The translations under genes and the position numbers were made by a program. The notes under the pieces were generated by a model. That model made no database searches and was not told where the DNA came from. It was given only the letters and a program-made list of their open reading frames with translations. Of a stretch of DNA of 64,000 nucleotides, positions 36,282-45,975 are shown in pieces. Within the stretch, counting starts at the first letter, position 1. Each line of letters opens with the position of its first letter. Origin of the DNA: an uncultured Propionibacteriaceae bacterium (GTDB lineage Bacteria > Actinomycetota > Actinomycetes > Propionibacteriales > Propionibacteriaceae); assembly GCA_938046585.1 (NCBI GenBank), contig CALIWR010000004.1:1-64000 (forward strand). The letters are read 5' to 3'.

Positions 36282-37901
36282 ATGGCTCACGAACGCGCAG
36301 GCCTACCGGCCGAATCTCAGGACTTGATCGACGCTGACGCTGTTGTCGGCGCCTACTACGACCTCGCACCAGACCCCGGCAACCCTAACCAGCAGGTCGT
36401 TTTCGGGACCTCGGGCCACCGAGGTTCCAGCCTGGACGCCGCCTTCAATGAGGCCCACATCGCCGCCATCACCCAGGCGATCGTGGAATACCGGGCGACA
36501 CAGGGCATCACTGGGCCGCTGTACCTGGGCAAAGACACCCATGCCTTGTCGTTGCCGGCTTGGAAGACCGCGATCGAGGTGCTGGTGGCCAACGAAGTCC
36601 CGGTACGGGCTGAGGCCGAATCGGACTGGACCCCAACCCCGGCGCTGTCGCGGGCAATCATCGTCCACAACCGCGACCATGACAGCCAGGCCGACGGGAT
36701 TGTCGTCACCCCCTCCCACAACCCGCCCCGCGACGGTGGCTTCAAGTACAATCCGCCCCACGGCGGCCCGGCCGACTCCGACGCCACCACCGTCATCGCG
36801 GCTCGCGCCAACGCTCTACTGGGAGAGTGGGCGACGATCCGACGGGTTCCGTACTCACAGTGCCGGGTGGAGCGCTGGGATTACCGCACCGCCTACTGCG
36901 AAGACCTGGCCCACGTGATCGATCTCGACCCGATCCGTTCGGCCGGGGTCCGGATCGGGGCCGACCCGATGGGTGGCGCCTCGGTGCAGTACTGGGCCTA
37001 TATCGCCGAGCACCTGGGTCTCGACCTGACCGTGGTCAATCCTCGGGTGGATCCGACCTGGCCGTTCATGACCCTGGATCACGACGGCAAGATCCGGATG
37101 GACTGCTCCAGCCCGTACGCGATGGCCTCGCTGGTGCACCAGCGCGACCGGTTCCAGATCGCCACCGGAAACGACGCCGACTCCGACCGGCACGGAATCG
37201 TTACCCCTGATGCCGGGCTGATGAATCCCAACCACTATCTGGCAGTCGCGATCCGTTACCTGTTTACCCACCGCGCTGGCTGGTCTGCCCAAACCGGGGT
37301 CGGCAAGACCCTGGTGTCCAGCTCGATGATCGACCGGGTGGCGGCAGAGCTGGGACGCCGGCTGGTGGAGGTGCCGGTGGGCTTCAAATGGTTCGTCCCG
37401 GGACTGATCTCAGGCGACCTGGGCTTTGGCGGCGAGGAATCGGCGGGGGCATCTTTCCTGACCCGGGATGGAAAGACCTGGACTACCGACAAGGACGGCA
37501 TCATCCTCGACTTGTTGGCCAGCGAGATCCTCGCTGTCACGGGGGAGAGCCCGTCGCAGATCTACCGCAGCCTGGAGCAGAAGTACGGGGCGACCGCGTA
37601 CGCCCGAGTCGATGCCCCAGCAACCCGGGAGCAGAAAGCCCGCCTGGGTGCCCTCTCCCCCGACGATGTCACGGCTACCGAGCTGGCCGGGGAACCGATC
37701 ACCGCCAAACTCACGGCGGCCTCCGGCAACGGCGCCGCGATTGGCGGTCTCAAAGTCACCACTGAGAATGCCTGGTTCGCGGCCCGGCCCTCAGGGACCG
37801 AGGATGTGTACAAGATCTACGCCGAGTCGTTCCGCGGTCCACAGCATCTGGCCCAGGTGCAGGCCGAGGCCCGGCAGGTGGTCGATGCCGTCCTCGGCTG
37901 A
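36282..37901 (+). CDS. pgm: Phosphoglucomutase (alpha-D-glucose phosphate specific)
   Basis: Pgm interconverts glucose-1-phosphate and glucose-6-phosphate, linking glycogen turnover to glycolysis. The 539-residue protein has the phosphoserine Ser145 in VVTPSHNPPRDGGFKYNPPHGG, Mg-binding GNDADSDRHG, the sugar loop GFGGEESAGAS and C-terminal RPSGTEDVYKIYAES. ATG 36282 is chosen as family start. The metal and sugar motifs are intact. Its position two genes from the glg cluster is consistent with supply of ADP-glucose or G1P recycling. It converges with fumC. Confidence 0.95.
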   Translation: MAHERAGLPAESQDLIDADAVVGAYYDLAPDPGNPNQQVVFGTSGHRGSSLDAAFNEAHIAAITQAIVEYRATQGITGPLYLGKDTHALSLPAWKTAIEVLVANEVPVRAEAESDWTPTPALSRAIIVHNRDHDSQADGIVVTPSHNPPRDGGFKYNPPHGGPADSDATTVIAARANALLGEWATIRRVPYSQCRVERWDYRTAYCEDLAHVIDLDPIRSAGVRIGADPMGGASVQYWAYIAEHLGLDLTVVNPRVDPTWPFMTLDHDGKIRMDCSSPYAMASLVHQRDRFQIATGNDADSDRHGIVTPDAGLMNPNHYLAVAIRYLFTHRAGWSAQTGVGKTLVSSSMIDRVAAELGRRLVEVPVGFKWFVPGLISGDLGFGGEESAGASFLTRDGKTWTTDKDGIILDLLASEILAVTGESPSQIYRSLEQKYGATAYARVDAPATREQKARLGALSPDDVTATELAGEPITAKLTAASGNGAAIGGLKVTTENAWFAARPSGTEDVYKIYAESFRGPQHLAQVQAEARQVVDAVLG

Positions 37902-37910
37902 CCGGCGCCG

Positions 37911-37948
37911 GGTGGCGGTGGACGAGGCAGACCTCGCCCACCGCTGCC
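37911..37948. terminator. Bidirectional stem-loop between pgm and fumC
   Basis: A long imperfect stem (GCGGTGG, one mismatch, CGAGG; loop CAGA; CCTCG, mismatch, CCACCGC; 37915-37944) lies just after the pgm stop and the fumC stop, which face each other. No strong T run is present, but high-GC hairpins like this are common terminators in actinobacteria. It would act for both genes. Confidence 0.6.
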
Positions 37949-37952
37949 CAGA

Positions 37953-39377
<1,425 letters not shown>

Positions 39378-39389
39378 GGCGTCAGGCTA
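39378..39389 (-). promoter_or_regulatory. Leaderless-type promoter of fumC
   Basis: Minus-strand TAGCCT (39389-39384), six bases, then ATG 39377. No Shine-Dalgarno motif. The divergent 124-bp gap also must hold the epimerase promoter, where only a weaker CAGGCT is seen. Confidence 0.55.
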
Positions 39390-39501
39390 ACCAAACTTCT
39401 GCTGCCCTGCCCCACATCGGCCCAGTTCCGCCTTCACCTCTGCCGAGGCCTCATCGACCCCGGCCGCAGCAGCGCCGGCAGCCTGTGACAGGCTGACCCC
39501 C

Positions 39502-39939
39502 ATGAACTCAGACCTGTTTGTGTGCATCGACCACGTCGGCCTTGCCGTGCCCAACCTGGATGAGGCCATCACGTTCCACACCGAGGTTCTCGGTTTCCGG
39601 GTCCTGCACCGGGAGACCAATGAGGAGCAGGGCGTCGAGGAGGCCATGCTGGGTACCGGCGAGCAAGGTGCCGAGAACGCCCAAATCCAGTTGCTGGCGC
39701 CACTGCGTCCCGACTCGGCTATCGGCAAGTTCCTGGAGAAGAACGGCCCCGGCATCCAGCAGCTGGCCTACCGGGTGGCCGACTTGGACAAGGTGTCCGA
39801 GGCCCTGACCGCGGGCGGTGTGAAGTTGCTCTACCCCGAGCCCAAGATCGGGACGGGCGGCTCGCGGATCCAGTTCTGCCACCCCAAGACCACCGGCGGG
39901 GTGCTGCTGGAGTTGGTCGAGCCTGCGGCTGGTCACTGA
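39502..39939 (+). CDS. mce: Methylmalonyl-CoA epimerase
   Basis: The enzyme interconverts (R)- and (S)-methylmalonyl-CoA in the propionate (Wood-Werkman) route. The 145-residue VOC-fold protein has two beta-alpha-beta-beta-beta modules. Compared from memory with the Propionibacterium freudenreichii enzyme, His11, Gln63 and Glu137 align with the metal ligands His12, Gln65 and Glu141, and Glu47 with the catalytic Glu48. The fourth ligand His91 aligns with Gln87 in GIQQLAYRV. This may tune the metal site, or mark a subfamily rather than a loss. A cobalamin adenosyltransferase lies 5.4 kb away. It has no RBS of note. Confidence 0.85.
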   Translation: MNSDLFVCIDHVGLAVPNLDEAITFHTEVLGFRVLHRETNEEQGVEEAMLGTGEQGAENAQIQLLAPLRPDSAIGKFLEKNGPGIQQLAYRVADLDKVSEALTAGGVKLLYPEPKIGTGGSRIQFCHPKTTGGVLLELVEPAAGH

Positions 39940-40047
39940 CCGCGGTATCGTCTCGGGGTTGGAACGACCCACGACACGGCTGTCGGGCCGCGGTAGTCCC
40001 TCGGGGAGTAGGGTCACGCGCAGGCACGCGGTAAGGAAGGGACACCT

Positions 40048-41526
40048 GTGGACGACGAGGACGAGGCCGGTCTCAGCCTGTTCCATGACCGAGCGACTGC
40101 CGTCGGAGGTTTTCCGTCGGCCGTACTGGGCTACGAGAAGGAAGCGGTCAACGCCTACCTGCGTCAGCTCGAACGCGAGATCGTCGACCTGCGTCGGGCA
40201 TTGCGGGAGACCTCAGCCGAACTCGAGGCGACCCAGCGAGAGGTGAAGCAGACCGACCTGTCGCGGCTGACCGGGCATGCGGCGATGCTGCTCGGTTCAG
40301 CCGAGGCAGAGTCGGCCCGGATCGGGAATGCGGCCGGCTTAGAGGCCGAACAGATTCGTCAACAGGCGATGCGGGAGGGCGAGCAGTTGCGCGCCGCCGG
40401 CATGCAGGAGGCCGATGACCTGCGCGCGATGGCAATGGCGAATCTGCGTCGGCTGCGCGACAAACAGGCCGAGGAATTGGCTGCGACGCTGGCAGCGGCC
40501 CGGGCCGAGGCCGACCAGGCGGTCGTCGCGGGCCGCCGCCATGGGGAGGCGATCATCCGGCAGGCGCAGCATGAGGCCACCGTGATCGTTTCGCGGGCCC
40601 AGCAGGACGCCAGCCGGGCACTGGCCGAGGCAGACCGACAGGCCGGTGAGATCCGGGCTGCGGCCGCCCGGGAGCGTGACGAGTCCATCGCGGCCGCCCA
40701 GACCCAACTCGCGGAGATCCATCAGCGGGCGACTGTCTTGCTTGAGGAGTCGTCGGCGCACCACGCCGAGTCCACCCGGATCTTGGCGGAGGAGGCAAGC
40801 GCCGCCGCCAAGATCCGAGCCGATGCCGGCGCCGAGGCAGAACAGATCCGGCTCCAGGCGGTACGGGAGTCCGAGCAGCACCTCGCCGCGACCCGGACCG
40901 CGGCCGCCCAGTTGCGAACCCGCCTCGAGCAGGAGGCTGAACGTCGTAAGACCCAGTTAGTGGCCGAAATCGAGGCCCTACGTCAGCAGCGCCGCGCCAT
41001 CGGCACCCAGCTCGACGGTCTGGTCACCATGGCCGGGGCCGCTATGAATGAACTGGGCGACGAGGACGAGCCCTGGCCGAGCGCCCATTACCCCTCGGAT
41101 GACCGGCTGCAGATCCCGGCCGGCACCCCCGGCTCCGCCTTCAGCCGTTCCCCAGCCTCAGCCCCCGCACAACCGGAACCTGCCGGCCCCGCGTCCCCAG
41201 GTTCGGCATCCGCCATGGTTCCCTCAGAGTCCACATCGGCCGGTTCTCCCGACTCCGCCGATCCTCCGCTGTCGGCCGCCGCAGTCTCGGATCTGATCGA
41301 GGCATCGGCTAGCTCCCCGAGCACCGCCGACGCAGACCCCGACGAGGTGGATGCCCCAGACCCTGACCAGACGATGTCACCCGATTCGGCCGACACCCCC
41401 GACTCCCCCACCACAGCTGCCGATACTGCAGACTCACCGCAGGATCGAAAGCCGGAGAGCGACGAGACACCAGACGACGCTGAGGACGAGGACCGTACCG
41501 TGATCCGGGCGCCGGAGGGGGCATGA
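40048..41526 (+). CDS. DivIVA-like coiled-coil cytoskeletal protein with acidic tail
   Basis: The 492-residue protein starts with a DivIVA-like segment (FPSAVLGYEKEAVNAYLRQL, about 22-45) that in Wag31/DivIVA binds curved membrane. A long coiled coil follows (about 45-335), with heptad-like Ala/Glu/Arg/Gln repeats (QLRAAGMQEADDLRAMAM), then a disordered acidic Ser/Asp/Pro tail (about 345-492). Length exceeds Wag31 (about 260 residues) and resembles long polar coiled-coil proteins such as Scy or FilP in layout, but no identity is claimed. GTG 40048 follows GGAAGGGA. The tail ends 4 bp into the AI-2E permease gene, implying coupled synthesis. Confidence 0.7.
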   Translation: MDDEDEAGLSLFHDRATAVGGFPSAVLGYEKEAVNAYLRQLEREIVDLRRALRETSAELEATQREVKQTDLSRLTGHAAMLLGSAEAESARIGNAAGLEAEQIRQQAMREGEQLRAAGMQEADDLRAMAMANLRRLRDKQAEELAATLAAARAEADQAVVAGRRHGEAIIRQAQHEATVIVSRAQQDASRALAEADRQAGEIRAAAARERDESIAAAQTQLAEIHQRATVLLEESSAHHAESTRILAEEASAAAKIRADAGAEAEQIRLQAVRESEQHLAATRTAAAQLRTRLEQEAERRKTQLVAEIEALRQQRRAIGTQLDGLVTMAGAAMNELGDEDEPWPSAHYPSDDRLQIPAGTPGSAFSRSPASAPAQPEPAGPASPGSASAMVPSESTSAGSPDSADPPLSAAAVSDLIEASASSPSTADADPDEVDAPDPDQTMSPDSADTPDSPTTAADTADSPQDRKPESDETPDDAEDEDRTVIRAPEGA

Positions 41527-42755
41527 GCTCTGACGCCCCGCAATCAGAGCCTGACACCCCCGACCCGCAGCCAGCTAGTGATCCTACCGAGGTCCCCGCG
41601 ACAGCCGAACCAGCCCAAGCCGGCGGGGGACGACGCTGGCCGTGGCGGCTAATCGGACCCCGTGACGATCAGGGACCACCGAAACCCGCCAGCACTGCCC
41701 CACCGGTTGTGGTCCGGCCGGCCTCCTTGCTGCGGCATTCACCCTTCGCCTTGGGCTTTTTCGCCACCTTCGGCGGAATTACCGCCATCGGCCTGTGGCA
41801 GGCCCTGAGCGACCTCAAGCTGATCATCTTGCTGGTCGTGGTCTCCTTGTTCCTGGCCCTCGGTCTCAATCCCCTGGTCGAGTGGTTGGTCGCTCGGGGG
41901 TTACGCCGGAGCCTGGCGGTAGCAGTGGTCACGCTGGGAGGCCTGGGGGTGCTGGCACTGGGCAGTACCGCTGTCTTCCCGCTGGTGACCCTGCAGCTGG
42001 AACAGCTGTACGAACGAGCTCCGGGCCTGATTCGGGCGCTGCGGGACAACCCCCAAATCGCCCAGCTCGACCGGCAGTATCACTTTCTGGAGCGGGCGAC
42101 CAGCTTCTTGGCGTCGGGTGACCTGTTGAACACCCTCTTCGGGGGCCTGCTCGGCGCCGGCAGGTACGTCGCCAATGCGGTTTTCTCCCTGATCGTGACC
42201 CTGGTCCTCACGATCTACTTCCTGGCCTCGCTCGAGAACATCAAGAACGTCATCTACCAACTCTCGCCAGCCTCCAAACGGCCCCGCGCCCGTTACATCG
42301 CCGACCAGATGTTCCGCCAGATCGGCGGCTACCTGACCGGCATGTTCATCGTGGTGACGATCGCCGCCAGCTGCGCCTTCATCTTCATGCTGATCGTCGG
42401 GCTCGGCCAGTACGCCCTGGCGTTGGCCTTCGTAGTCGCGGTCTTCGCCTTCATCCCGCTGGTTGGCAGCACCATGTCAATGATCACGGTGGCGCTGGTG
42501 GGGTTCACGATCAGCCCCACGGTGGGGATCGCGACGATCGTCTACTTCCTCGTCTATCAACAATTCGATGCGTACGTGATCCAGCCGCGGGTGATGTCCA
42601 AGCAGGTCAACGTTCCCGGTGCGGTGGTGGTGCTGGCCGCGCTGGCTGGCGGAACTCTGCTCGGCATCATCGGTGCCCTGATCGCAGTCCCCACTGCTGC
42701 TGCCCTACTGCTGCTCTACCGCGAGGTCGTGCTGCCGAATCTCGACGCCCGCTGA
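41523..42755 (+). CDS. AI-2E transporter family (UPF0118) membrane protein
   Basis: The 410-residue protein has a long Pro-rich cytoplasmic N-terminus (about 1-65) and eight or so membrane helices (first about 75-95). Conserved features include GLNPLVEWL, YFLASLENIK and DAYVIQPRVMSKQVNVPGAVVVLAALAGGTLLGIIGALIAVPTAA, the hallmark C-terminal segment of the PerM/AI-2E family. The family exports diverse substrates; the one here is unknown. The start overlaps the coiled-coil gene by 4 bp. It converges on nucS with 12 bp between stops. Confidence 0.86.
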   Translation: MSSDAPQSEPDTPDPQPASDPTEVPATAEPAQAGGGRRWPWRLIGPRDDQGPPKPASTAPPVVVRPASLLRHSPFALGFFATFGGITAIGLWQALSDLKLIILLVVVSLFLALGLNPLVEWLVARGLRRSLAVAVVTLGGLGVLALGSTAVFPLVTLQLEQLYERAPGLIRALRDNPQIAQLDRQYHFLERATSFLASGDLLNTLFGGLLGAGRYVANAVFSLIVTLVLTIYFLASLENIKNVIYQLSPASKRPRARYIADQMFRQIGGYLTGMFIVVTIAASCAFIFMLIVGLGQYALALAFVVAVFAFIPLVGSTMSMITVALVGFTISPTVGIATIVYFLVYQQFDAYVIQPRVMSKQVNVPGAVVVLAALAGGTLLGIIGALIAVPTAAALLLLYREVVLPNLDAR

Positions 42756-42767
42756 GCCGGGCCCTTC

Positions 42768-43451
42768 TCAGAACAGGCGGTCCTCCGCGTTGTCCAAGCC
42801 GCGCAGGGCATCGTAGTCCACGATCGTGACCCCGATTCCTCGGTCCTCGGCCAGCACCCGAGCCTGTGGCCTCACCTGCTGGGCAGCCAGTACCCCGCTC
42901 ACATTCGCAAACCGGGGCTCTCGGCGCATCAGCTCCAGATACCGGGTCAGTTGCTCCACCCCGTCGATCTCACCGCGCCGCTTCACCTCCACCGCCACAT
43001 AACCACCACTCTGATCGCGGCAGACCAAGTCCACCGGACCGATCGGGGTATGGTATTCGCGTTGTACCAGGGTCCAGCCGTTCCCCAACGCAGTCGGGTT
43101 CTGCGCCAGCAAGGCCTGCAGATGTTTCTCCACCCCGTCCTTGCGCAGACCAGGATCGACTCCCAGTTCGTGGCTGGAATCGTGGAGCACCTCGGCGATC
43201 GCGATCTGCAAGGTGTCGCCGTCGTGGTTGGTCACCTCCCACACCTCGACCAGTCCCAGGTCAGTCGACGCCGAGCGGACCGTCATCGTACAAGGTGAGC
43301 TCATCCAGTTCAGGGGCTTATACGCCCGATCGTCGGCGTGGACCGAGACCGACCCGTCCGCCTTCACCAGGATCAGCCGCGGCGCCATCGGAAGATGGGC
43401 TGTGAGTTTGCCGGCATAATCCACCTGACATCGAGCCACTACCAGTCGCAC
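42768..43451 (-). CDS. nucS: Mismatch-specific endonuclease NucS (EndoMS)
   Basis: NucS/EndoMS makes double-strand breaks at mismatches and replaces MutSL-type repair in many actinobacteria and archaea. The 227-residue protein has the N-terminal DNA-binding/dimerisation domain and the C-terminal restriction-like nuclease with Asp141, Glu155 and Lys157 in GPVDLVCRDQSGGYVAVEVKRRG. The last residues NAEDRLF are the type of motif that contacts the sliding clamp. Start GTG 43451. It is divergent from the gene at 43481 with only 29 bp between starts. Confidence 0.94.
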   Translation of the reverse strand: MRLVVARCQVDYAGKLTAHLPMAPRLILVKADGSVSVHADDRAYKPLNWMSSPCTMTVRSASTDLGLVEVWEVTNHDGDTLQIAIAEVLHDSSHELGVDPGLRKDGVEKHLQALLAQNPTALGNGWTLVQREYHTPIGPVDLVCRDQSGGYVAVEVKRRGEIDGVEQLTRYLELMRREPRFANVSGVLAAQQVRPQARVLAEDRGIGVTIVDYDALRGLDNAEDRLF

Positions 43452-43480
43452 CCGCCTATTCTCTCTGCTTCAATCAGCAT

Positions 43481-43756
43481 GTGGCACGACGACCCAACAA
43501 ACACCTGCGCCCGGCCCGGCCGCTCAACGCCGGCCATGCCCGGTCCGCGGAGAAGGCCGACGGGCGCTGGGTGGTCCGCAGCATCCCCGGCGACCGGGCT
43601 GTCAAGACCTACACCTGTCCCGGCTGCCAGACCGTGATCGGGATCGGGGTTAGCCATATCGTGGCCTGGCCCCAGGAGCTGACCTCATGGGGGCCGGAGT
43701 CAGGGGTAGCCGACCGGCGTCACTGGCACAGCGGCTGCTGGCAACGGCGCCGATGA
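43481..43756 (+). CDS. Small Zn-ribbon-like protein of unknown function
   Basis: The 91-residue protein is basic at its N-terminus and carries CPGC (Cys46, Cys49) followed by HWHSGCW (His81, His83, Cys86), a probable zinc site of the type CxxC-x(n)-HxHxxC. The body has IVAWPQELTSWGPESGVADRR. Proteins of this family are widespread in actinobacteria next to nucS and are usually hypothetical. GTG 43481 lacks a clear ribosome binding site. The stop overlaps the alpha/beta hydrolase start (ATGA), so they are coupled. A nucleic-acid role suggested by nucS adjacency is only inference. Confidence 0.75.
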   Translation: MARRPNKHLRPARPLNAGHARSAEKADGRWVVRSIPGDRAVKTYTCPGCQTVIGIGVSHIVAWPQELTSWGPESGVADRRHWHSGCWQRRR

Positions 43757-44532
43757 GCAACGAGCTGGCGGTCTACCGGGTCGGTCCGGACCCGGCCGAG
43801 ATCGTCTTCCTGCACGGCCTGCTCGGCCAGGGCCGCAACTGGTTCACGATCGCCAAGGGACTGGCCCCGACCAGCGGGCTGCTGGTCGACCTGCCTCACC
43901 ACGGCCGTTCCGGCCGTAGCCGCCCGATCACCTACCCCGATCTGGCTGAGGAGGTCGCTGACCTGCTGACCGACTCGGGCACGGTCCATCGCCCGGTCAC
44001 CCTGGTTGGTCATTCGATGGGAGGCAAGGTGGCGATGTCCATCGCCCTGGCCTACCCCGGACTGGTGGGTCGGCTCGTCGTGGTCGACATCGCGCCCGCC
44101 CAGGTCGACCCGGCCGGTTTCGGCCCGTACCTCGACGCGATGCTCGCCATCGACCTCGACCGGTTGGAAGATCGGCAACAGGCCGAGCAGCAACTGATGG
44201 CGGCCGCGCCCGACCCGACAGTACGGGGATTCCTGCTGCAGAACCTGCGCCGCTCACAGCAGGGCTGGTTCTGGTCAGCCAATCTGACAGGCCTGCGGGC
44301 CGCCCTGGACCAGATCGGAGGCTGGCAGACGCCTACCGGGCCGGCCTACGACGGTCCGGTGCTGTGGCTAGCCGGGCAGCAGTCGACGTATGTTCGTCGC
44401 GAGCAGCTGCCCCAGATGCGCGCACTGTTCCCCCGGGTCCGGCTGGTCACCGTGAAAAACGCCGGCCATTGGGTGCACGCCGACCAGCCGCAGGTGACGA
44501 TCGATCTGCTGCGCCGATTCCTGGCCGGGTGA
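43753..44532 (+). CDS. Alpha/beta hydrolase, YbfF-like esterase
   Basis: The 259-residue protein has FLHGLLGQGRNWFTIAKGLAP (oxyanion region), the nucleophile elbow GHSMGGKVAMSIAL, and the C-terminal His in KNAGHWVHADQP; an acid lies in the preceding loop. The organisation matches YbfF-type esterases of about 250 residues. ATG 43753 overlaps the upstream stop. The substrate is unknown; short-chain acyl esters or thioesters are typical for the family. Confidence 0.85.
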   Translation: MSNELAVYRVGPDPAEIVFLHGLLGQGRNWFTIAKGLAPTSGLLVDLPHHGRSGRSRPITYPDLAEEVADLLTDSGTVHRPVTLVGHSMGGKVAMSIALAYPGLVGRLVVVDIAPAQVDPAGFGPYLDAMLAIDLDRLEDRQQAEQQLMAAAPDPTVRGFLLQNLRRSQQGWFWSANLTGLRAALDQIGGWQTPTGPAYDGPVLWLAGQQSTYVRREQLPQMRALFPRVRLVTVKNAGHWVHADQPQVTIDLLRRFLAG

Positions 44533-44546
44533 CCTGGCGAATCAGA

Positions 44547-45239
44547 TCAGCCGACACTCACCGAGAGGATCCGGGCCTCATTGTTGGGTTTGCCGGTCCC
44601 GTCGGAGCCGGAGCCGTCTTGCCCCTCTGCGGCGATCCGGGCAATGACGCCCACGGATTCGGCATCCAGGCGCCCAAAGACGGTGTAGCGCGGCGGTAGG
44701 TCCGAATCCTGGTAGACGAAGAAGAACTGCGAGCCGTTGGTGTTCGGGCCGGCGTTGGCCATCGCCACCGTACCCGCCGAGAAGGTGTCACTGGGGTAGG
44801 TCTCGTCCCGGAAGACGTACCCTGGCCCGCCCCGCCCGGTGCCGGTTGGGTCGCCGCACTGGAGCATGAATAGGCCGCTGTCGGCGAGCCGGTGGCATTG
44901 GGTGTTGTCGTAGTACTTCTGCTGCACCAGCGACAGGAACGAGGCCACCGTGCAGGGGGTCTTGGAACGGTCCATGGTGATCCGGACCGGGCCCTGGTTC
45001 GTGGTGACCGTGACCACCACCGTCCCGACCGCCGAGACCGCATCACCATTGGGCGGGTCCACCGGGCGAGCCGGGTTCGATGTCGTGGTGTAGCGGCAGC
45101 TGGTCGTCCCGGACGGGGCGCTGGCGGCAGTGCTCGAGGGCGTGGTCGGGGCCGCAGGCGCAGTGGTGGCGGCGGTAGTCGAACAGCCCACCAGGGCGAT
45201 CCAAACGGCGGCAACGGTCACGAGCGTCAATCGGTACAC
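44547..45239 (-). CDS. Lipoprotein cyclophilin-type peptidyl-prolyl isomerase
   Basis: The 230-residue protein begins with a lipoprotein signal peptide (MYRLTLVTVAAVWIALVGC, Cys19 in a LVGC lipobox), then a Thr/Ser/Pro linker (about 20-55) and a cyclophilin domain (about 70-225) with CHRLADSGLFMLQCGDPTGTG, NTNGSQFFFVY and YTVFGRL. It probably folds exported proteins at the outer membrane face of the cell membrane. Start GTG 45239 fits the signal peptide. Lgt encoded at 10716-11711 would process it. It is divergent from the adenosyltransferase gene. Confidence 0.9.
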   Translation of the reverse strand: MYRLTLVTVAAVWIALVGCSTTAATTAPAAPTTPSSTAASAPSGTTSCRYTTTSNPARPVDPPNGDAVSAVGTVVVTVTTNQGPVRITMDRSKTPCTVASFLSLVQQKYYDNTQCHRLADSGLFMLQCGDPTGTGRGGPGYVFRDETYPSDTFSAGTVAMANAGPNTNGSQFFFVYQDSDLPPRYTVFGRLDAESVGVIARIAAEGQDGSGSDGTGKPNNEARILSVSVG

Positions 45240-45313
45240 AGGGTCAGCTTGCCACAGCTCGGACCCAGATGAGGACCTGTTGCGGCGGGGTTCCCCGCGT
45301 CGGCTTGGTCGAC

Positions 45314-45325
45314 TAGGGTTTCAGC
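45314..45325 (+). promoter_or_regulatory. Leaderless-type promoter of the adenosyltransferase gene
   Basis: TAGGGT (45314-45319), six bases, ATG 45326. No ribosome binding site between. No cobalamin riboswitch fold is visible in the 86-bp gap. Confidence 0.55.
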
Positions 45326-45970
45326 ATGGTTCATCTGACCCGGATCTACACCCGTACTGGCGATGCCGGCTCCACCCGGCTGGTTGACAATTCCCAGGTC
45401 CCCAAGACCGATCTACGGGTGGAAGCGTACGGCTGCGTAGACGAACTCAACTCGCTGCTCGGCGTGGTGATCGCAAACGGGGGGCTGGGCAAGTCGGTCG
45501 TCGATCTGCTGCGGATCGTGCAGAACGAACTCTTCGACCTGGGCTCGGACCTGGCCACGCCGCTGGTCGCCGAGCCGAAGTGGGAGCCACTGCGGGTACT
45601 CCAATCCTCGGTGGAACGGCTCGAGTCCTGGTGCGACGAGTATGGCGCCGGGCTGCCCGACCTGCGTTCTTTTGTGATCCCGGGGGGGACCGCCGCCTCG
45701 GCTTACCTGCACCTGGCCCGGACCGTTTGCCGACGCGCCGAGCGGGTGGCCTGGGCCGCCGTGAACGAGGTAGGCACTGAGATGGGGACCAGGCAGAATC
45801 CAGGCGGGATCAACCCGATCGCGGTGACCTACCTGAACCGGTTGTCGGATCTGTTGTTCATCCTGGCTCGATCGGCGAATCGACGCGACGGCGACATCCT
45901 GTGGGTGCCGGGCGGCGAGCGGGTGGCGACCACCGCGCAGCAGCCATACCAGGACGACGATCAGGTCTGA
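45326..45970 (+). CDS. ATP:cob(I)alamin adenosyltransferase, PduO type
   Basis: It transfers the adenosyl group from ATP to cob(I)alamin, making coenzyme B12 for methylmalonyl-CoA mutase. The 214-residue protein has YTRTGDAGSTRLVD, VEAYGCVDELNSLLG, IVQNELFDLGSDLA, FVIPGGT, the RRAERVAW helix and YLNRLSDLLFILAR, all hallmark segments with the ATP-binding residues. Start ATG 45326 is leaderless. It is 5 bp from a convergent DUF2550 gene end and divergent from the cyclophilin. Confidence 0.92.
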   Translation: MVHLTRIYTRTGDAGSTRLVDNSQVPKTDLRVEAYGCVDELNSLLGVVIANGGLGKSVVDLLRIVQNELFDLGSDLATPLVAEPKWEPLRVLQSSVERLESWCDEYGAGLPDLRSFVIPGGTAASAYLHLARTVCRRAERVAWAAVNEVGTEMGTRQNPGGINPIAVTYLNRLSDLLFILARSANRRDGDILWVPGGERVATTAQQPYQDDDQV

Positions 45971-45975
45971 CGGCC

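Noticed and set aside
45240..45325. Cobalamin riboswitch before the adenosyltransferase
   Set aside because: The gap is 86 bp, too short, and the promoter appears leaderless.
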